DNA of 64,000 bases from positions 1 to 64,000 of the forward strand of contig NZ_CALUDM010000001.1 in NCBI RefSeq assembly GCF_943914805.1, written 5' to 3'. A program made the position numbers and the translations under genes. Source of the DNA: an uncultured Acinetobacter sp. GTDB taxonomy: Bacteria; Pseudomonadota; Gammaproteobacteria; Pseudomonadales; Moraxellaceae. Position 1 is the stretch's first letter, and the number at the start of each line of letters is the position of its first letter. Below the pieces are notes generated by a model. That model made no database searches. It saw only the letters and a program-made list of their open reading frames with translations, and was not told the DNA's origin. Of this stretch, positions 17,516 through 27,642 are shown piece by piece.

Positions 17516-20500
17516 TTATCCAGCATTTTTCAGCATTTTATCCTCAGCAAAATATCCCAAAATCGCATCTAACCTGAGAATAAATTCGCTGCTTGGTCGC
17601 CAATAGTGATAGCCTTGCTCAGCTTGACCATTCATACCACGTAAATAAAGATAAGTTGCACCGCCTAAATCACGGTCAATGTGGTAGTTTTCAAGCTGTA
17701 CGCTCAAATAACGATGTAAAGCCACCAAATACAAAGATGCCTGCAACCAATAACTGGCATGTGACATGCTTTCCTGTATGGCTTGGGTCGTATAATTCTG
17801 TTGGTCTAAACCTAAGAAATTACTTTTATAATCGGCAATGTGATATTGCTGACCATCAAAAAACACCAAGTCAATTGAACCATTTAAATAACGAGCAGAA
17901 TTCATTTCTTTAAATTCTGGCATATGAATATCATATTCATCAAAGAGTTGGTGAATTCGTTTAGTCGCCAAGACTCGATCGGATAATGCCAAATAAAATG
18001 GAAATTCGGATAAATACTGATGTATATCAAGCTGTCCTAATTCAAAATGATCTAAAATTGGTGTCGTTAATACATCATTTAACCAGTCGGAAACCCATTG
18101 CAATAACGTTTCTTCTGCTTTTTGACTATATTCAGCTTTTTGATTATCTTCGGTTATTTGCTGCGGAAAAGCCAATTGGTATTGGGCAATTAATTCAGAC
18201 CATAATGACGAATAATCATTTTTAAAACGGCGATGAATTTCGAGTTGCCAATATTGTCGGTCTTTAAAATCGATATGTTCAAAGATTTCATGTAAGAAAT
18301 TACCTGCCACCGTTCCTTTTGGAAAATTGGCTTTGATCCAAGCAATCGGCTGTACTTTTTCTTCACCTGCATCTGCAATAGGTTCAACAATAACCTGTTG
18401 AATTTCATCCTCAGCACTCTCTACCACCTGTTCGGCAACAGCCAAAGCATCTTGGATTTGTTGACGTGTTAAATGCTGTGCCAAGGCACTGAAACTGGTT
18501 TTACCTCGTGCATAAAAACGCTGAGTTGGAAATACTTCTGCGACAAAAGGTGGCTGAATCTCAGCTTTTGTTGCTTGCAGTCGTATTGGTCGTTCAATTA
18601 ACAGTTCTTCTTGGACGCTGCCTGCATGTTGAAATGCAGTCACAGGATGACCTCGCCAAAATGCCAAACCTGTGGTTGATTTACCAACATTGTCTTGCAT
18701 CATGGCATAGACCCGATAACTGGCGCGGGTTAATGCCACGTACCATAAACGATGATGCTCGGCCAATGCACGTTCATCATGTTGTGCAATATCTTCTTTT
18801 TTAAGTGTATTGCTATCATTTACTGCAACCACTCGTTGGATTTCAACTTGCCCAGTGCTGTCGTTGAGTTGCTCTACGGTCGAGAAGTTGAGTGTTTTGT
18901 GCATTTCTTTAAAGTCTTTGTCTGCACCCAATAAGAACACGACTTTAAACTCTAAACCCTTGGATTGGTGAATGGTCATCAATTGAACCCCTGCCTCATT
19001 TGACAGTTTACGTTCCATTTCCCACTCACGCTCCATTGGCATGGTCAGTTGTTTTAAATACCAATGATAAAGATTTTGTGCGCCTTGATATTGTTCACTA
19101 TGTTGGCTCAATAATTCAGTTAAGTGACGTAGATTTACCACGACACGTTCATTGTCACGGCTTTGCTTTTCAACCAACTTTGTCCATACATGGAACTGCG
19201 TCAGCGCATATTGCCAAGCAGTTAAAAAACCTTGATTCAACCACATCTCACGGATTTGATCGAACTGTTCAATATAATGACTCAACCCATCAGCATGTTG
19301 TTCTAACTCAATCAATTGTGTTAGTTGGAAGCCCAATAATCGACTGAGCAAAGCACGCTTTATTTTGGCTTCATCATAAGGATGCATAATCGCTGCCAAT
19401 ACAGCACCGACATCTTTGGCAATCTGACTTTCAAAAACACTTTTTTTCGAAGGGCGATTCGTACGAATCCCTAAAAATTCTAAAGCTGATTGGGCTTTAT
19501 CTAAGCCATCATGGTTTTTTGACAGAATCGCAATATCATTTTCATCCAGTGCTCGATTCCCCAATTTTTCTGCAAAATATAAATTGCCTTGAATACCTTG
19601 ATTGAGTAAATCTCGAATTTTCCAAGCCACTTGCTCAGCTTCTTTATTTTTATCTTCAAGTTGTATCCAACGTAAAGGCTGTGGATTTACAGAACTTTGA
19701 TCGATTAAGTCAGGATGTGGTCTTGAACCTGCTTGTACTGGGGTATAACGCACTTGTTCGCCAAAATCCATTTGTCGCTGAAATAAGGCATCAACCACTT
19801 CAACCAAAGGTTTCACCGAACGATGGTTATAAATAAGATTGTATTCATGCCCTTCTTTGCCAAACACATCTTGATGTGCTTTAAGAAAAGTCAGCATATC
19901 ACCACCACGGAAGCCGTAAATCGCCTGTTTACGATCACCCACCATGATCATACAACCGTTTTTGACACGACTTGGATGACGCCAAATTTGCGCCAACATA
20001 TCATCCTGATCCTGATTAGTATCTTGGAATTCATCAACCAAAATCAGTGGATAAGAGGCATGTACAAAAGTCGCAAAACGTTGCCCTTGCTCACCCTGTA
20101 AAGCTTCAGCAAGTGTCCGAATCTGTTGTGAAAAAGTGGTTTCACCTTTTTGTTGTAAAACTTGTGGTAAACGTTTTTTCACTTCTTGAGCAAGATAGTA
20201 TTTTAAGAACGTATCTGTTCCAATCAACTGTTCTTCAAAATTTTCAATCTGTTGATAAATATTTAGTAATTGTCGAATAATAGGATGCTGATAGAAAGTT
20301 GTTTGCACATTTTCCGCAGCCGCTTTCTTAAAAATCTGTTCTTCACGTAATACTTTTATAAGAGTCGCTAAGTCTGTTTTCGCCGCAGAAAGTGACGTAC
20401 TTAAATAATGTTTTGCCCCCGAACGCTGTAATGTTTGAATAATGTGAGGCAAACTTTTGGCAAAAATACGATTAAAACGACCATTTCTAAACTTGGTACC

Positions 20501-21340
20501 ATTAATCTGTTTGTAATGCTCACCGTCCAATAAATAATAAGCTTCTAAAGACTGTAATTGATCCAGTGGAATTTGTTTGAATTGCTCAACTGCATTTTGA
20601 AAAGTTTTAAAATCGGCTGTAGAAAATTGTGGTTCAACAAATTTCGCTGAAGCAAAATTTAAACTTTGTTCAACGGTTGCAACGTAGTAATCCACACCAT
20701 GCAATTCACCTGCAAACATCAAACTATCGATGATTTCTTGCGATTGTTTTTGAATCCATTCACGCAGAATGTCATGGATCAATTGATGACTATAACTTTT
20801 CGCATCATCGGTAATTTCAGCACGTTCAATCTTGCCACTTTCAAATGCAAATTCACGTAAGAGCTTTTGGCTAAAGCTATCCAAAGTTCCCACAAATAAT
20901 TCATCTAACTGATCAATCACCAATTTTAGGCGCTCGCAAGCGTAGGCAATGCGTGAGGCAAAAGTTTCTAATAACTTGGAAAATAACGGATCAGACTCTT
21001 GTTTGGCTTTCGCTAAAACTTCGTGTTCAGTTAATTCACGACAAGCCTCAAAATAACGAGCTGTTTCTTGTAATCGAGAGCGAATACGACTTTTTAATTC
21101 AGCTGCAGCTTTACGGGTAAATGTCGTTGCAATGACTTGTTTGGGTAAATATTTTTCTAGGAATATCCGAACCATTAAACTGGATAAAGTATAAGTTTTT
21201 CCTGTTCCAGCAGACGCTTCAATCCAGTGTAAGCCTAAAAATTGCATATCTGAAATTGGTTGAATAGACACTTTTTTCGTGTTTGCAATGACTGACGTTT
21301 CAACAGTCGTTTGTGGAGAAGTCGCATTATTCATCATCAT
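17516..21340 (-). CDS. recB: RecBCD exonuclease V beta subunit RecB
   Basis: 3'-to-5' helicase and sole nuclease of RecBCD; it also loads RecA in E. coli. The 1274-residue chain has Walker A SAGTGKTYTLSSL near 43, the DEFQDTNQDQDDML box, VGDRKQAIYGFRGGD, TIHQSKGLEFKVVFL and LWYVALTRA of UvrD-like helicases. The C-terminal nuclease domain keeps GNFLHEIFEH, LNGSIDLVFF and IADYKSNFLG, the metal-binding Asp/Lys positions. Its ATG overlaps the recC stop (ATGA), implying translational coupling. E. coli carries ptrA between recC and recB; here it is absent. Confidence 0.97.
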   Translation of the reverse strand: MMMNNATSPQTTVETSVIANTKKVSIQPISDMQFLGLHWIEASAGTGKTYTLSSLMVRIFLEKYLPKQVIATTFTRKAAAELKSRIRSRLQETARYFEACRELTEHEVLAKAKQESDPLFSKLLETFASRIAYACERLKLVIDQLDELFVGTLDSFSQKLLREFAFESGKIERAEITDDAKSYSHQLIHDILREWIQKQSQEIIDSLMFAGELHGVDYYVATVEQSLNFASAKFVEPQFSTADFKTFQNAVEQFKQIPLDQLQSLEAYYLLDGEHYKQINGTKFRNGRFNRIFAKSLPHIIQTLQRSGAKHYLSTSLSAAKTDLATLIKVLREEQIFKKAAAENVQTTFYQHPIIRQLLNIYQQIENFEEQLIGTDTFLKYYLAQEVKKRLPQVLQQKGETTFSQQIRTLAEALQGEQGQRFATFVHASYPLILVDEFQDTNQDQDDMLAQIWRHPSRVKNGCMIMVGDRKQAIYGFRGGDMLTFLKAHQDVFGKEGHEYNLIYNHRSVKPLVEVVDALFQRQMDFGEQVRYTPVQAGSRPHPDLIDQSSVNPQPLRWIQLEDKNKEAEQVAWKIRDLLNQGIQGNLYFAEKLGNRALDENDIAILSKNHDGLDKAQSALEFLGIRTNRPSKKSVFESQIAKDVGAVLAAIMHPYDEAKIKRALLSRLLGFQLTQLIELEQHADGLSHYIEQFDQIREMWLNQGFLTAWQYALTQFHVWTKLVEKQSRDNERVVVNLRHLTELLSQHSEQYQGAQNLYHWYLKQLTMPMEREWEMERKLSNEAGVQLMTIHQSKGLEFKVVFLLGADKDFKEMHKTLNFSTVEQLNDSTGQVEIQRVVAVNDSNTLKKEDIAQHDERALAEHHRLWYVALTRASYRVYAMMQDNVGKSTTGLAFWRGHPVTAFQHAGSVQEELLIERPIRLQATKAEIQPPFVAEVFPTQRFYARGKTSFSALAQHLTRQQIQDALAVAEQVVESAEDEIQQVIVEPIADAGEEKVQPIAWIKANFPKGTVAGNFLHEIFEHIDFKDRQYWQLEIHRRFKNDYSSLWSELIAQYQLAFPQQITEDNQKAEYSQKAEETLLQWVSDWLNDVLTTPILDHFELGQLDIHQYLSEFPFYLALSDRVLATKRIHQLFDEYDIHMPEFKEMNSARYLNGSIDLVFFDGQQYHIADYKSNFLGLDQQNYTTQAIQESMSHASYWLQASLYLVALHRYLSVQLENYHIDRDLGGATYLYLRGMNGQAEQGYHYWRPSSEFILRLDAILGYFAEDKMLKNAG

Positions 21341-24300
21341 TCCTCCTCCACAAATTGATACTGATAAATCGGTTGATACAAATCATGTGCAAATTGATCG
21401 CAGGCATGTTTCAACAATGCCGTAGCATCCTGTTCTTGCAAGATAAATTGCCAATCTCGATGAAAGCGAGTGGCCTCATTATCCTCCACTGAAAATGCAC
21501 TAAAACGTGCAGCATCAGCATTCCACTCTTTTAAAATATCGCCCAGATCATCAATAACAATCTGTCCTGATTCATTTTCAAACCATTCTAAAGCCTTGTC
21601 TTTTTCTGCTAATTTTAATAATAACGCTGCAGGTAAGACCAATGGTTGTGACTGCGCATAAGCATAGGCCTTAAACCATGCCAGCAAATAGACTTTGGCT
21701 TGTTTGGAACTTAATCCTGTACTGATAATGGTGACATCACTGAATAATGCGATACGGCGCAACGCTTTGGACTGAGTATCATCTAAATCTAAATAACTAA
21801 GCCACAATAAATATTCTAGCCACACTTTTGCACGACGCTTCGCACGACCACTGGATGCATCCATACTGACCCAATCATTGACTGTATGTAGTGGCACAGT
21901 GATGTTAACCACAAACTTATCTTCAATACGCCATTGACGTTGTGTGGTTGCTGTGACTTCAGTTGCATAACGTTTTAAGCGGACATTCAAAGCATCTTGT
22001 TCAACTAAACTGATTTGCCAAGCGCTGTGTTGAACTTTGCCGATGGGCAATTGATCTTGTAGCTGATTTTGTAACTGGTTTTGTAGTTGCTCAGTACCAT
22101 GAATGACCGATTGATCAGCTAGGCTGTCTTTGCCTAAATTCTGCTTTTGTAAAAAATCTCGAATCTGATAACGTGCCAACCCATCTAAAACCAAAGGTTC
22201 AACTTGAGTTGGAATATCTTCCGCACTCAAATTTTCAACCCCTAAAGTTTTCAAATATAACCGTGCAGGGAAAGTCACATCATTAATCCATTGCCCTGCG
22301 TCTAAAACAGTGACGTCATCTTGCACAACGGGATATGGCACATTTGCCCATGCTTCCCTATGCGATAAGCTGTCGGCTTGGCGGATTTGTTGTGCCACTT
22401 GATACCATTGATCTTGATAGCGAATATTTTCTGCCGATTCAAAGCCATTTGGGTCAAAAGGTTGTAAGGTATGAATGTGATATAGAGATTGAATTTGTTC
22501 AGGAATTTCAATGCCGTTGAGCTCAACCAAAGTGTCAGTTTGGTTAGATGAAGTTGTTTCAGATTGGCTAATAAAAGCAATATGATTCATCAATTCCTGC
22601 AACACACTGGATGGATCACGGACTTCACCATCACTCACATCAAAACCATTATAGAACAGCCACAAATTTTCTTGTGCTAAGAGCAAAGCATCCAAAAATG
22701 CCCCTTGATCATCATCTAAACGTGAACGATCACCCAATTGTGGCTTGAGAATTTCCATCAAATCGAAAGGCAAATGTGAACTTCTATTTGGAAATTTCCC
22801 ACCATCTAAATTCATCATCACAATCAATTTATACGGTAATGGGCGAATCAAACCAATTTGGCTAAAGGTAATTTGCCCTGTTGGTAAAGCCTGATCAATT
22901 TGCCCTTCTAAAATGTTTTGGATTTCGGTAAGTAAATACGGTAATGGCAAATGAATATTTTTAAGAATTGGATTTTCTTGTTCATCATAAAAACTGGCTA
23001 ATGTGAGCATACGCTCTTGTTTTTTAACAATTTCACGGACTGATTTTAGTGCTTCAACACCAGCTTGTTCAAATTCAAGAATGTCCTGCATCAATAATTT
23101 TAACCATGTTTCAGCATCTGATTTTAAGCCTGATTCCGTACTTAACTCATGTGCTGTCATCCAATGGCGACGTTCGACAAAATCTTGATAGATCGCAATG
23201 AGTTTACTGATCAGTTCAAAATCACTTGGTAAAACTTGCGCATAACTGAGCGTATTTTCAAACATTGCATGTTCAGGAATCGCCACACCCAAAACCAAAC
23301 GATCTAAAGCAAATTTAAAACTAAAGCGATAGTCTTCATCATCTGCGCTTAAACCCCGTTGCAAATGTGCATCATCTAAACCTCGCTTAAACCCTGCACT
23401 GATCAATAATGCGATCATACGTTGAGTATTTTGAATATTCAGTTCATAACGTAATTGGGTTGCGTTTAAATTCAACCAATCTGCAAAGTCTTCAATACTC
23501 AATCGCCCTTCGACTAACTGAATTCGACCTAAAACGGCACGCCATGCATTGACTGCATCCAGTTGCGTCACCCCTGCAATTTTAACAGGTAAATAAACGC
23601 CCTCTTGATTAGGCGCATGAGGAAACACACTCCGAATCAGTGGTTCAATTTGCTTTAAATCAGGCACTAAAACCAAAACATCACTTGGTCGGTGCGGGTT
23701 TTCAGCACTACTTTGCGTTAACCAGTGAATCAATTGATCTTTTAATACTTCCAGTTGGCGAAGCGAAGAATGACAAACATGGATTTGAATTGAGTTATCC
23801 TGTGGGTCTAAAACATAGGCATGCGCTTCTGGTTCGACCAAATACAAAATATCAGACTGTAACTTTGATAATAAATCTGTGGGTGCTTCATCGACAAAAG
23901 CATCGACCCATTGCCCTTCTTCCCCAGAAGATAAGTTGGATAAAATGGAGAAATGGTCACGGGCTTGTTTTCCAAAACGGGTCAGTAATGGATGGCGTGA
24001 TTCACGAATTTCAGCATTAAAATTTAAGGTAAATTCATCAAAGAATTTTTGAATATCTGCATCGGTCGCTTTGGGATGTTTGGTAATAAAACGCTCTTTG
24101 ACTCTTAGATCATATTGCTTTTTCCAGTTTGGATCGACACTGTCCGCCCAATATTCTTGTGATGGGTTGTAATGTAAAATCACCACATCCAAATATTGTC
24201 CCAAGCGTCTTAAAAACTGCAATTGGCTCGGTGGTAGATCCAATAAAGTAAAAATAATCAATCGGCTTGGTAATTTCTTTAATGCTTTTTGACGACGTTC

Positions 24301-25068
24301 TGGATCATCCATAACTTGCCAAAAATCAGCATCAATACTTTTCATTTCAATGAAATCTTCATGAAATGTATGTTGCCATAACCAACGTTGCCAACGTTCT
24401 AATTGCTGTGCTTGATTTAAAGTAAATGCTGAAACTTGTTGATTGGTCTTAAAAAATTGTTGTTCTAAATCCAGTTCCTGACCTTGCCCCCATTGCCCTA
24501 ACCAATTGTTTGAACAAGTACAAACATCGCCCTGATTCTGTTGGCAACCACGCAAACAATCACCACGATACTGCATATAGTTACTGAACAATTTCGATAC
24601 TTGTTCAGATACCCAATACAACATGCTTTGCTTTTTGAGTTGCTTCTCTAAACCATTTTCAAGCTGTGAAGCTGAATCATAAATACGTTGAATAATTGAA
24701 TAAAGTGGATGATCTTCTGCAAGACTATTTTCAGCCGTTTCGATAAAGCCTTTTAAAGTTTGATAAATTCGCCATTTCATAATCAAACGTGGAATATTGG
24801 CTTTTCGTACTTTGTCTTTATCATCCAAAACTTGTTGATATGCAAACCATTGAAAGCCACGAATGCGTTGATGAAACAGACTATTGGCACTAATACCTTG
24901 TTGTTCTGCAATTTTTTGAGTTAACCATTCCTGAACCGCAGGACTCGGTACAATAAAATGTTGCGTTTGGAGTACAGCAAACGGATTCTTGGAAGGCTTG
25001 ATGGTATTTTGCAATAGACCTTGCACCAATACTTCAATGCTTTGACTTTGAATCACATGAATTGCCAT
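21337..25068 (-). CDS. recC: RecBCD exonuclease V gamma subunit RecC
   Basis: Chi-recognition and scaffold subunit of RecBCD, shaped like a helicase but lacking ATPase motifs. The 1243-residue chain contains the typical N-terminal FIVPSPAVQEWLTQKIAEQ and RIRGFQWFAYQQVL, and a central RPSDVLVLVPDLKQIEPLI. Later come MNLDGGKFPNR and RDPSSVLQEL. An internal QLQNQLQNQLQDQLP stretch is a short Gln/Leu repeat near the C-terminal domain (about 1000). It is the first gene of the recC-recB-recD unit and is divergent from a DUF697-like gene. The Chi sequence used by this genus cannot be read from the protein. Confidence 0.95.
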   Translation of the reverse strand: MAIHVIQSQSIEVLVQGLLQNTIKPSKNPFAVLQTQHFIVPSPAVQEWLTQKIAEQQGISANSLFHQRIRGFQWFAYQQVLDDKDKVRKANIPRLIMKWRIYQTLKGFIETAENSLAEDHPLYSIIQRIYDSASQLENGLEKQLKKQSMLYWVSEQVSKLFSNYMQYRGDCLRGCQQNQGDVCTCSNNWLGQWGQGQELDLEQQFFKTNQQVSAFTLNQAQQLERWQRWLWQHTFHEDFIEMKSIDADFWQVMDDPERRQKALKKLPSRLIIFTLLDLPPSQLQFLRRLGQYLDVVILHYNPSQEYWADSVDPNWKKQYDLRVKERFITKHPKATDADIQKFFDEFTLNFNAEIRESRHPLLTRFGKQARDHFSILSNLSSGEEGQWVDAFVDEAPTDLLSKLQSDILYLVEPEAHAYVLDPQDNSIQIHVCHSSLRQLEVLKDQLIHWLTQSSAENPHRPSDVLVLVPDLKQIEPLIRSVFPHAPNQEGVYLPVKIAGVTQLDAVNAWRAVLGRIQLVEGRLSIEDFADWLNLNATQLRYELNIQNTQRMIALLISAGFKRGLDDAHLQRGLSADDEDYRFSFKFALDRLVLGVAIPEHAMFENTLSYAQVLPSDFELISKLIAIYQDFVERRHWMTAHELSTESGLKSDAETWLKLLMQDILEFEQAGVEALKSVREIVKKQERMLTLASFYDEQENPILKNIHLPLPYLLTEIQNILEGQIDQALPTGQITFSQIGLIRPLPYKLIVMMNLDGGKFPNRSSHLPFDLMEILKPQLGDRSRLDDDQGAFLDALLLAQENLWLFYNGFDVSDGEVRDPSSVLQELMNHIAFISQSETTSSNQTDTLVELNGIEIPEQIQSLYHIHTLQPFDPNGFESAENIRYQDQWYQVAQQIRQADSLSHREAWANVPYPVVQDDVTVLDAGQWINDVTFPARLYLKTLGVENLSAEDIPTQVEPLVLDGLARYQIRDFLQKQNLGKDSLADQSVIHGTEQLQNQLQNQLQDQLPIGKVQHSAWQISLVEQDALNVRLKRYATEVTATTQRQWRIEDKFVVNITVPLHTVNDWVSMDASSGRAKRRAKVWLEYLLWLSYLDLDDTQSKALRRIALFSDVTIISTGLSSKQAKVYLLAWFKAYAYAQSQPLVLPAALLLKLAEKDKALEWFENESGQIVIDDLGDILKEWNADAARFSAFSVEDNEATRFHRDWQFILQEQDATALLKHACDQFAHDLYQPIYQYQFVEEE

Positions 25069-25254
25069 AATTTCTCAACTGTCAATCTTCAATCATTTGT
25101 GTCAGTGCACAAAAACATAAACATTCGCCACTATACATCTTGATCATACTATGGCATTTTTAAAGCATTATTTGGAAATAACTTCACAATTTCAAGCTCA
25201 AAAGCAGCTTCGCTAGAAATATGATAAAAAGCTTGAATCAAAGGTAATTGTTTT

Positions 25255-25767
25255 ATGAAAATTGATAAAATCCCTGACGCGATCGACCCAAATTTAAATT
25301 TAGAACAGGTCCGCGAAGAATGTCTAGAACTGGTAAAAAAACGTTCTTATGTATCAGCAGGTGCAGCCGTTGTTCCCGTGCCTTTTTTTGATGTGGTGAT
25401 TGATGTTGGGATGTTGTCCTTTTTAATTCCTGAAATTAATGCTCGTTTTGGTTTAGCGCCTGATCAAATCAGTGTTTATGACCCTGCAACGAAAAAAATC
25501 CACTGGAGTGAGTTACGTAAACGTGGCTTTGAATTTTCAGGCTTGGTGGTTGCTCGTACCGCTGTAAAATCATCTTTAAATAATATTGCAGCCAAAGTCA
25601 TCACCAAACAAGTCACCAAGTTTATTCCTTTAGGTGGTTCAATCATTGCTGCCAGCTTGGGCTATATTGTGATGAAAAAGGTTGCCGAAGCACACGTTGA
25701 AGATTGCTACAAACTTGCCAAGAGCATTCAGCAGAAACAACAAGCCAGTGTGGTGAAATCTGCTTAA
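25255..25767 (+). CDS. DUF697-like membrane-associated protein of unknown function
   Basis: A 170-residue protein. Residues 32-60 contain YVSAGAAVVPVPFFDVVIDV, a hydrophobic segment with PxPxxD, and residues 128-145 contain IPLGGSIIAASLGYIVM; both resemble the paired hydrophobic elements of DUF697/YcjF-type domains. A basic stretch lies between them. This suggests a peripheral or hairpin membrane protein, but no activity is assigned. It stands alone, divergent from recC by 186 bases, and is followed by a dispersed repeat. The family assignment is by eye and moderate. Confidence 0.7.
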   Translation: MKIDKIPDAIDPNLNLEQVREECLELVKKRSYVSAGAAVVPVPFFDVVIDVGMLSFLIPEINARFGLAPDQISVYDPATKKIHWSELRKRGFEFSGLVVARTAVKSSLNNIAAKVITKQVTKFIPLGGSIIAASLGYIVMKKVAEAHVEDCYKLAKSIQQKQQASVVKSA

Positions 25768-25840
25768 TGTAAAATATAGATGATAAATCTAATACTGATT
25801 AGCTAAGAGTAATTTAATGATTGCTCATTTTAGATTATTG

Positions 25841-25884
25841 GTACTCCCTCCTTTTCCAAAGGAGGGTTGGGGAGGATTTAAAAT
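25841..25884. repeat. Dispersed intergenic GC-rich hairpin repeat
   Basis: CCCTCCTTT and AAAGGAGGG (25846-25854 and 25858-25866) form a nine-base stem with a TCC loop, followed by TTGGGGAGGATTTAAAA. The tail resembles GGGTTAGGGGGAGATT near 35903-35920 in the same window. Similar CCTCC/GGAGG intergenic sequences are recalled from other Acinetobacter genomes. It could end transcription of the upstream gene. Confidence 0.6.
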
Positions 25885-26018
25885 ACTTAACGAACGGGTA
25901 TTAGGATGATAAATCCATTTTTTATTCGTTATCTAATTCTCACCACACACCTTGCCTAGAAAGCCCTTCCATATAAGTGTCAAAATCAATAAACGTATCT
26001 AAGCTAATGGCTAAATCA

Positions 26019-27446
26019 TCAATCCGTTTTTAACTGTTTCAGAATTGCTTTTAAGACCTGAATCCGAGCTGAATACTTATCATTGGTCGCAACAATATGC
26101 CACGGCGCATAGGCTGTATTAGTACGTGCAAACATATCCGCAGCCGCATTCAAATAATCATCCCAATGCCCACGATTACGCCAATCATCAGGGGTAATTT
26201 TAAAACGTTTATGAGGCGTTTCTTCACGGGCTTTAAAACGAGCTTCTTGCTCATCTTTGGTAATCGCCAACCAAAATTTTATGATCACAGTTTGATTATC
26301 TGTTAAATCTTTTTCATAACGGTTAATTTCATCGTAAGCACGTTGCCACTCAGCAGGCTTAGCAAATCCTTCAATCCGTTCAACCAAAACACGGCCATAC
26401 CACGTTCGATCAAAAATCGTAATCTCACCATTATCGGTCAGCTTCGTCCAAAAACGCCATAAATAAGGACGACGTAACTCGTACTTTTCAGGTGCTGCAA
26501 TGGTATGGATTTCATATTCACGAGGATCAAGCTTTTTCACAATCCGTTTAATTGACCCACCCTTACCTGCCGCATCCATTCCTTCAAAAGTAATGATGAC
26601 ATTACGTGAGTCATTGCGTAGGGCATCGGATACTTTCTTCGTCAAGTTTTTTAATTCCGCTTGATAATCCTCCTTAGTCATTTCTTCTGTAGAAGGATTC
26701 AATAATTCCTCTGGAATTGGCGTTTGACGCCATTTAGTACGCACTGTGGTTTTATGTTTTGGTAATTGTTTTAAGGCATGCAAAATATATTGTGCAAATT
26801 GTTGATCACGTACACTTTCATCCTCACAATCAATCACATACCAATCATCGGTAAATCGCTGGCGTAATTTTTGGACATTGTCATATTGTTTTTTATTACG
26901 CCAATCCAAACCGAATAATTTATGCCATCGTTGTTGAGAGGCATCCATATCATCCATACGTTTTTGTAAATTTTTCCAAGGTAAATCAAACCAAACCTTA
27001 ATGACATCGACATTATTATTTTTTAAATCTTGTTCATAAGCACGCATATTTTCCACATAAGCATCAAATAGCGTGTCATCTAAAGGCTTAGATACATGTA
27101 AAGCAGTGGCTAATAAATCACTGTACCAATTGCCAAAAAACACCTGAATTTGACCTTCGGCAGGAATAAAACGAGCATACGGTTGCCAAAATGTTTGTTT
27201 ACTTTCAAATAAATGTGCAGGATCAGCTTTCACACGTAGATAACGAGGATCAACCCATTCACGCAGTTGTTTTACCGCCTCGCCTTTTCCTGCCATTTCA
27301 ATGCCACTGACAAGAATCACTAAGCTTTTTGCGTTATTTTGATCTCGGGAATTTTTCAAAGCATATTGTGCTTCAATTAAATCCACCGATAATTCTTCTT
27401 CATTACGCACAGAAATTTGTAATTGTTGTTCTAACATAAGCTTCAC
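26019..27446 (-). CDS. pap: Polyphosphate:AMP phosphotransferase (two-domain PPK2)
   Basis: Transfers phosphate from polyphosphate to AMP, yielding ADP; with adenylate kinase it lets polyphosphate drive ATP formation. The 475-residue length and tandem architecture match the PPK2 class II enzyme described from Acinetobacter johnsonii. Two PPK2 domains are seen: the N-terminal one with a Walker A-like GIEMAGKGEA (about 49), and the C-terminal one with GMDAAGKGGSIKRIV (about 290) and FDRTWYGRVLVERIEG. In the first domain the Walker B region is altered (FFGNWYSDLL), suggesting that the C-terminal half is catalytic. It is divergent from an unknown gene and monocistronic. Confidence 0.93.
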   Translation of the reverse strand: MKLMLEQQLQISVRNEEELSVDLIEAQYALKNSRDQNNAKSLVILVSGIEMAGKGEAVKQLREWVDPRYLRVKADPAHLFESKQTFWQPYARFIPAEGQIQVFFGNWYSDLLATALHVSKPLDDTLFDAYVENMRAYEQDLKNNNVDVIKVWFDLPWKNLQKRMDDMDASQQRWHKLFGLDWRNKKQYDNVQKLRQRFTDDWYVIDCEDESVRDQQFAQYILHALKQLPKHKTTVRTKWRQTPIPEELLNPSTEEMTKEDYQAELKNLTKKVSDALRNDSRNVIITFEGMDAAGKGGSIKRIVKKLDPREYEIHTIAAPEKYELRRPYLWRFWTKLTDNGEITIFDRTWYGRVLVERIEGFAKPAEWQRAYDEINRYEKDLTDNQTVIIKFWLAITKDEQEARFKAREETPHKRFKITPDDWRNRGHWDDYLNAAADMFARTNTAYAPWHIVATNDKYSARIQVLKAILKQLKTD

Positions 27447-27642
27447 ATTTTAATGAGTCATTTCATTTGAGTATAACCACTTCACTTATTGAAATTTATA
27501 TATTTTATGTATAGAAAATAAAAAAATTGCTGCTCTTAAAAATATAGACTGGCATTATTTATGCATTCTTTTGATTTAATTGTCATAGAGATACCGTTAA
27601 ACTGTCTTTATGCTTTTAAAAAATGATATTTAGAGTTTTTAC

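Noticed and set aside
18508..20860. Several plus-strand open frames of 60-115 codons inside recB
   Set aside because: They are shadows of the strongly supported recB frame and show no motif.
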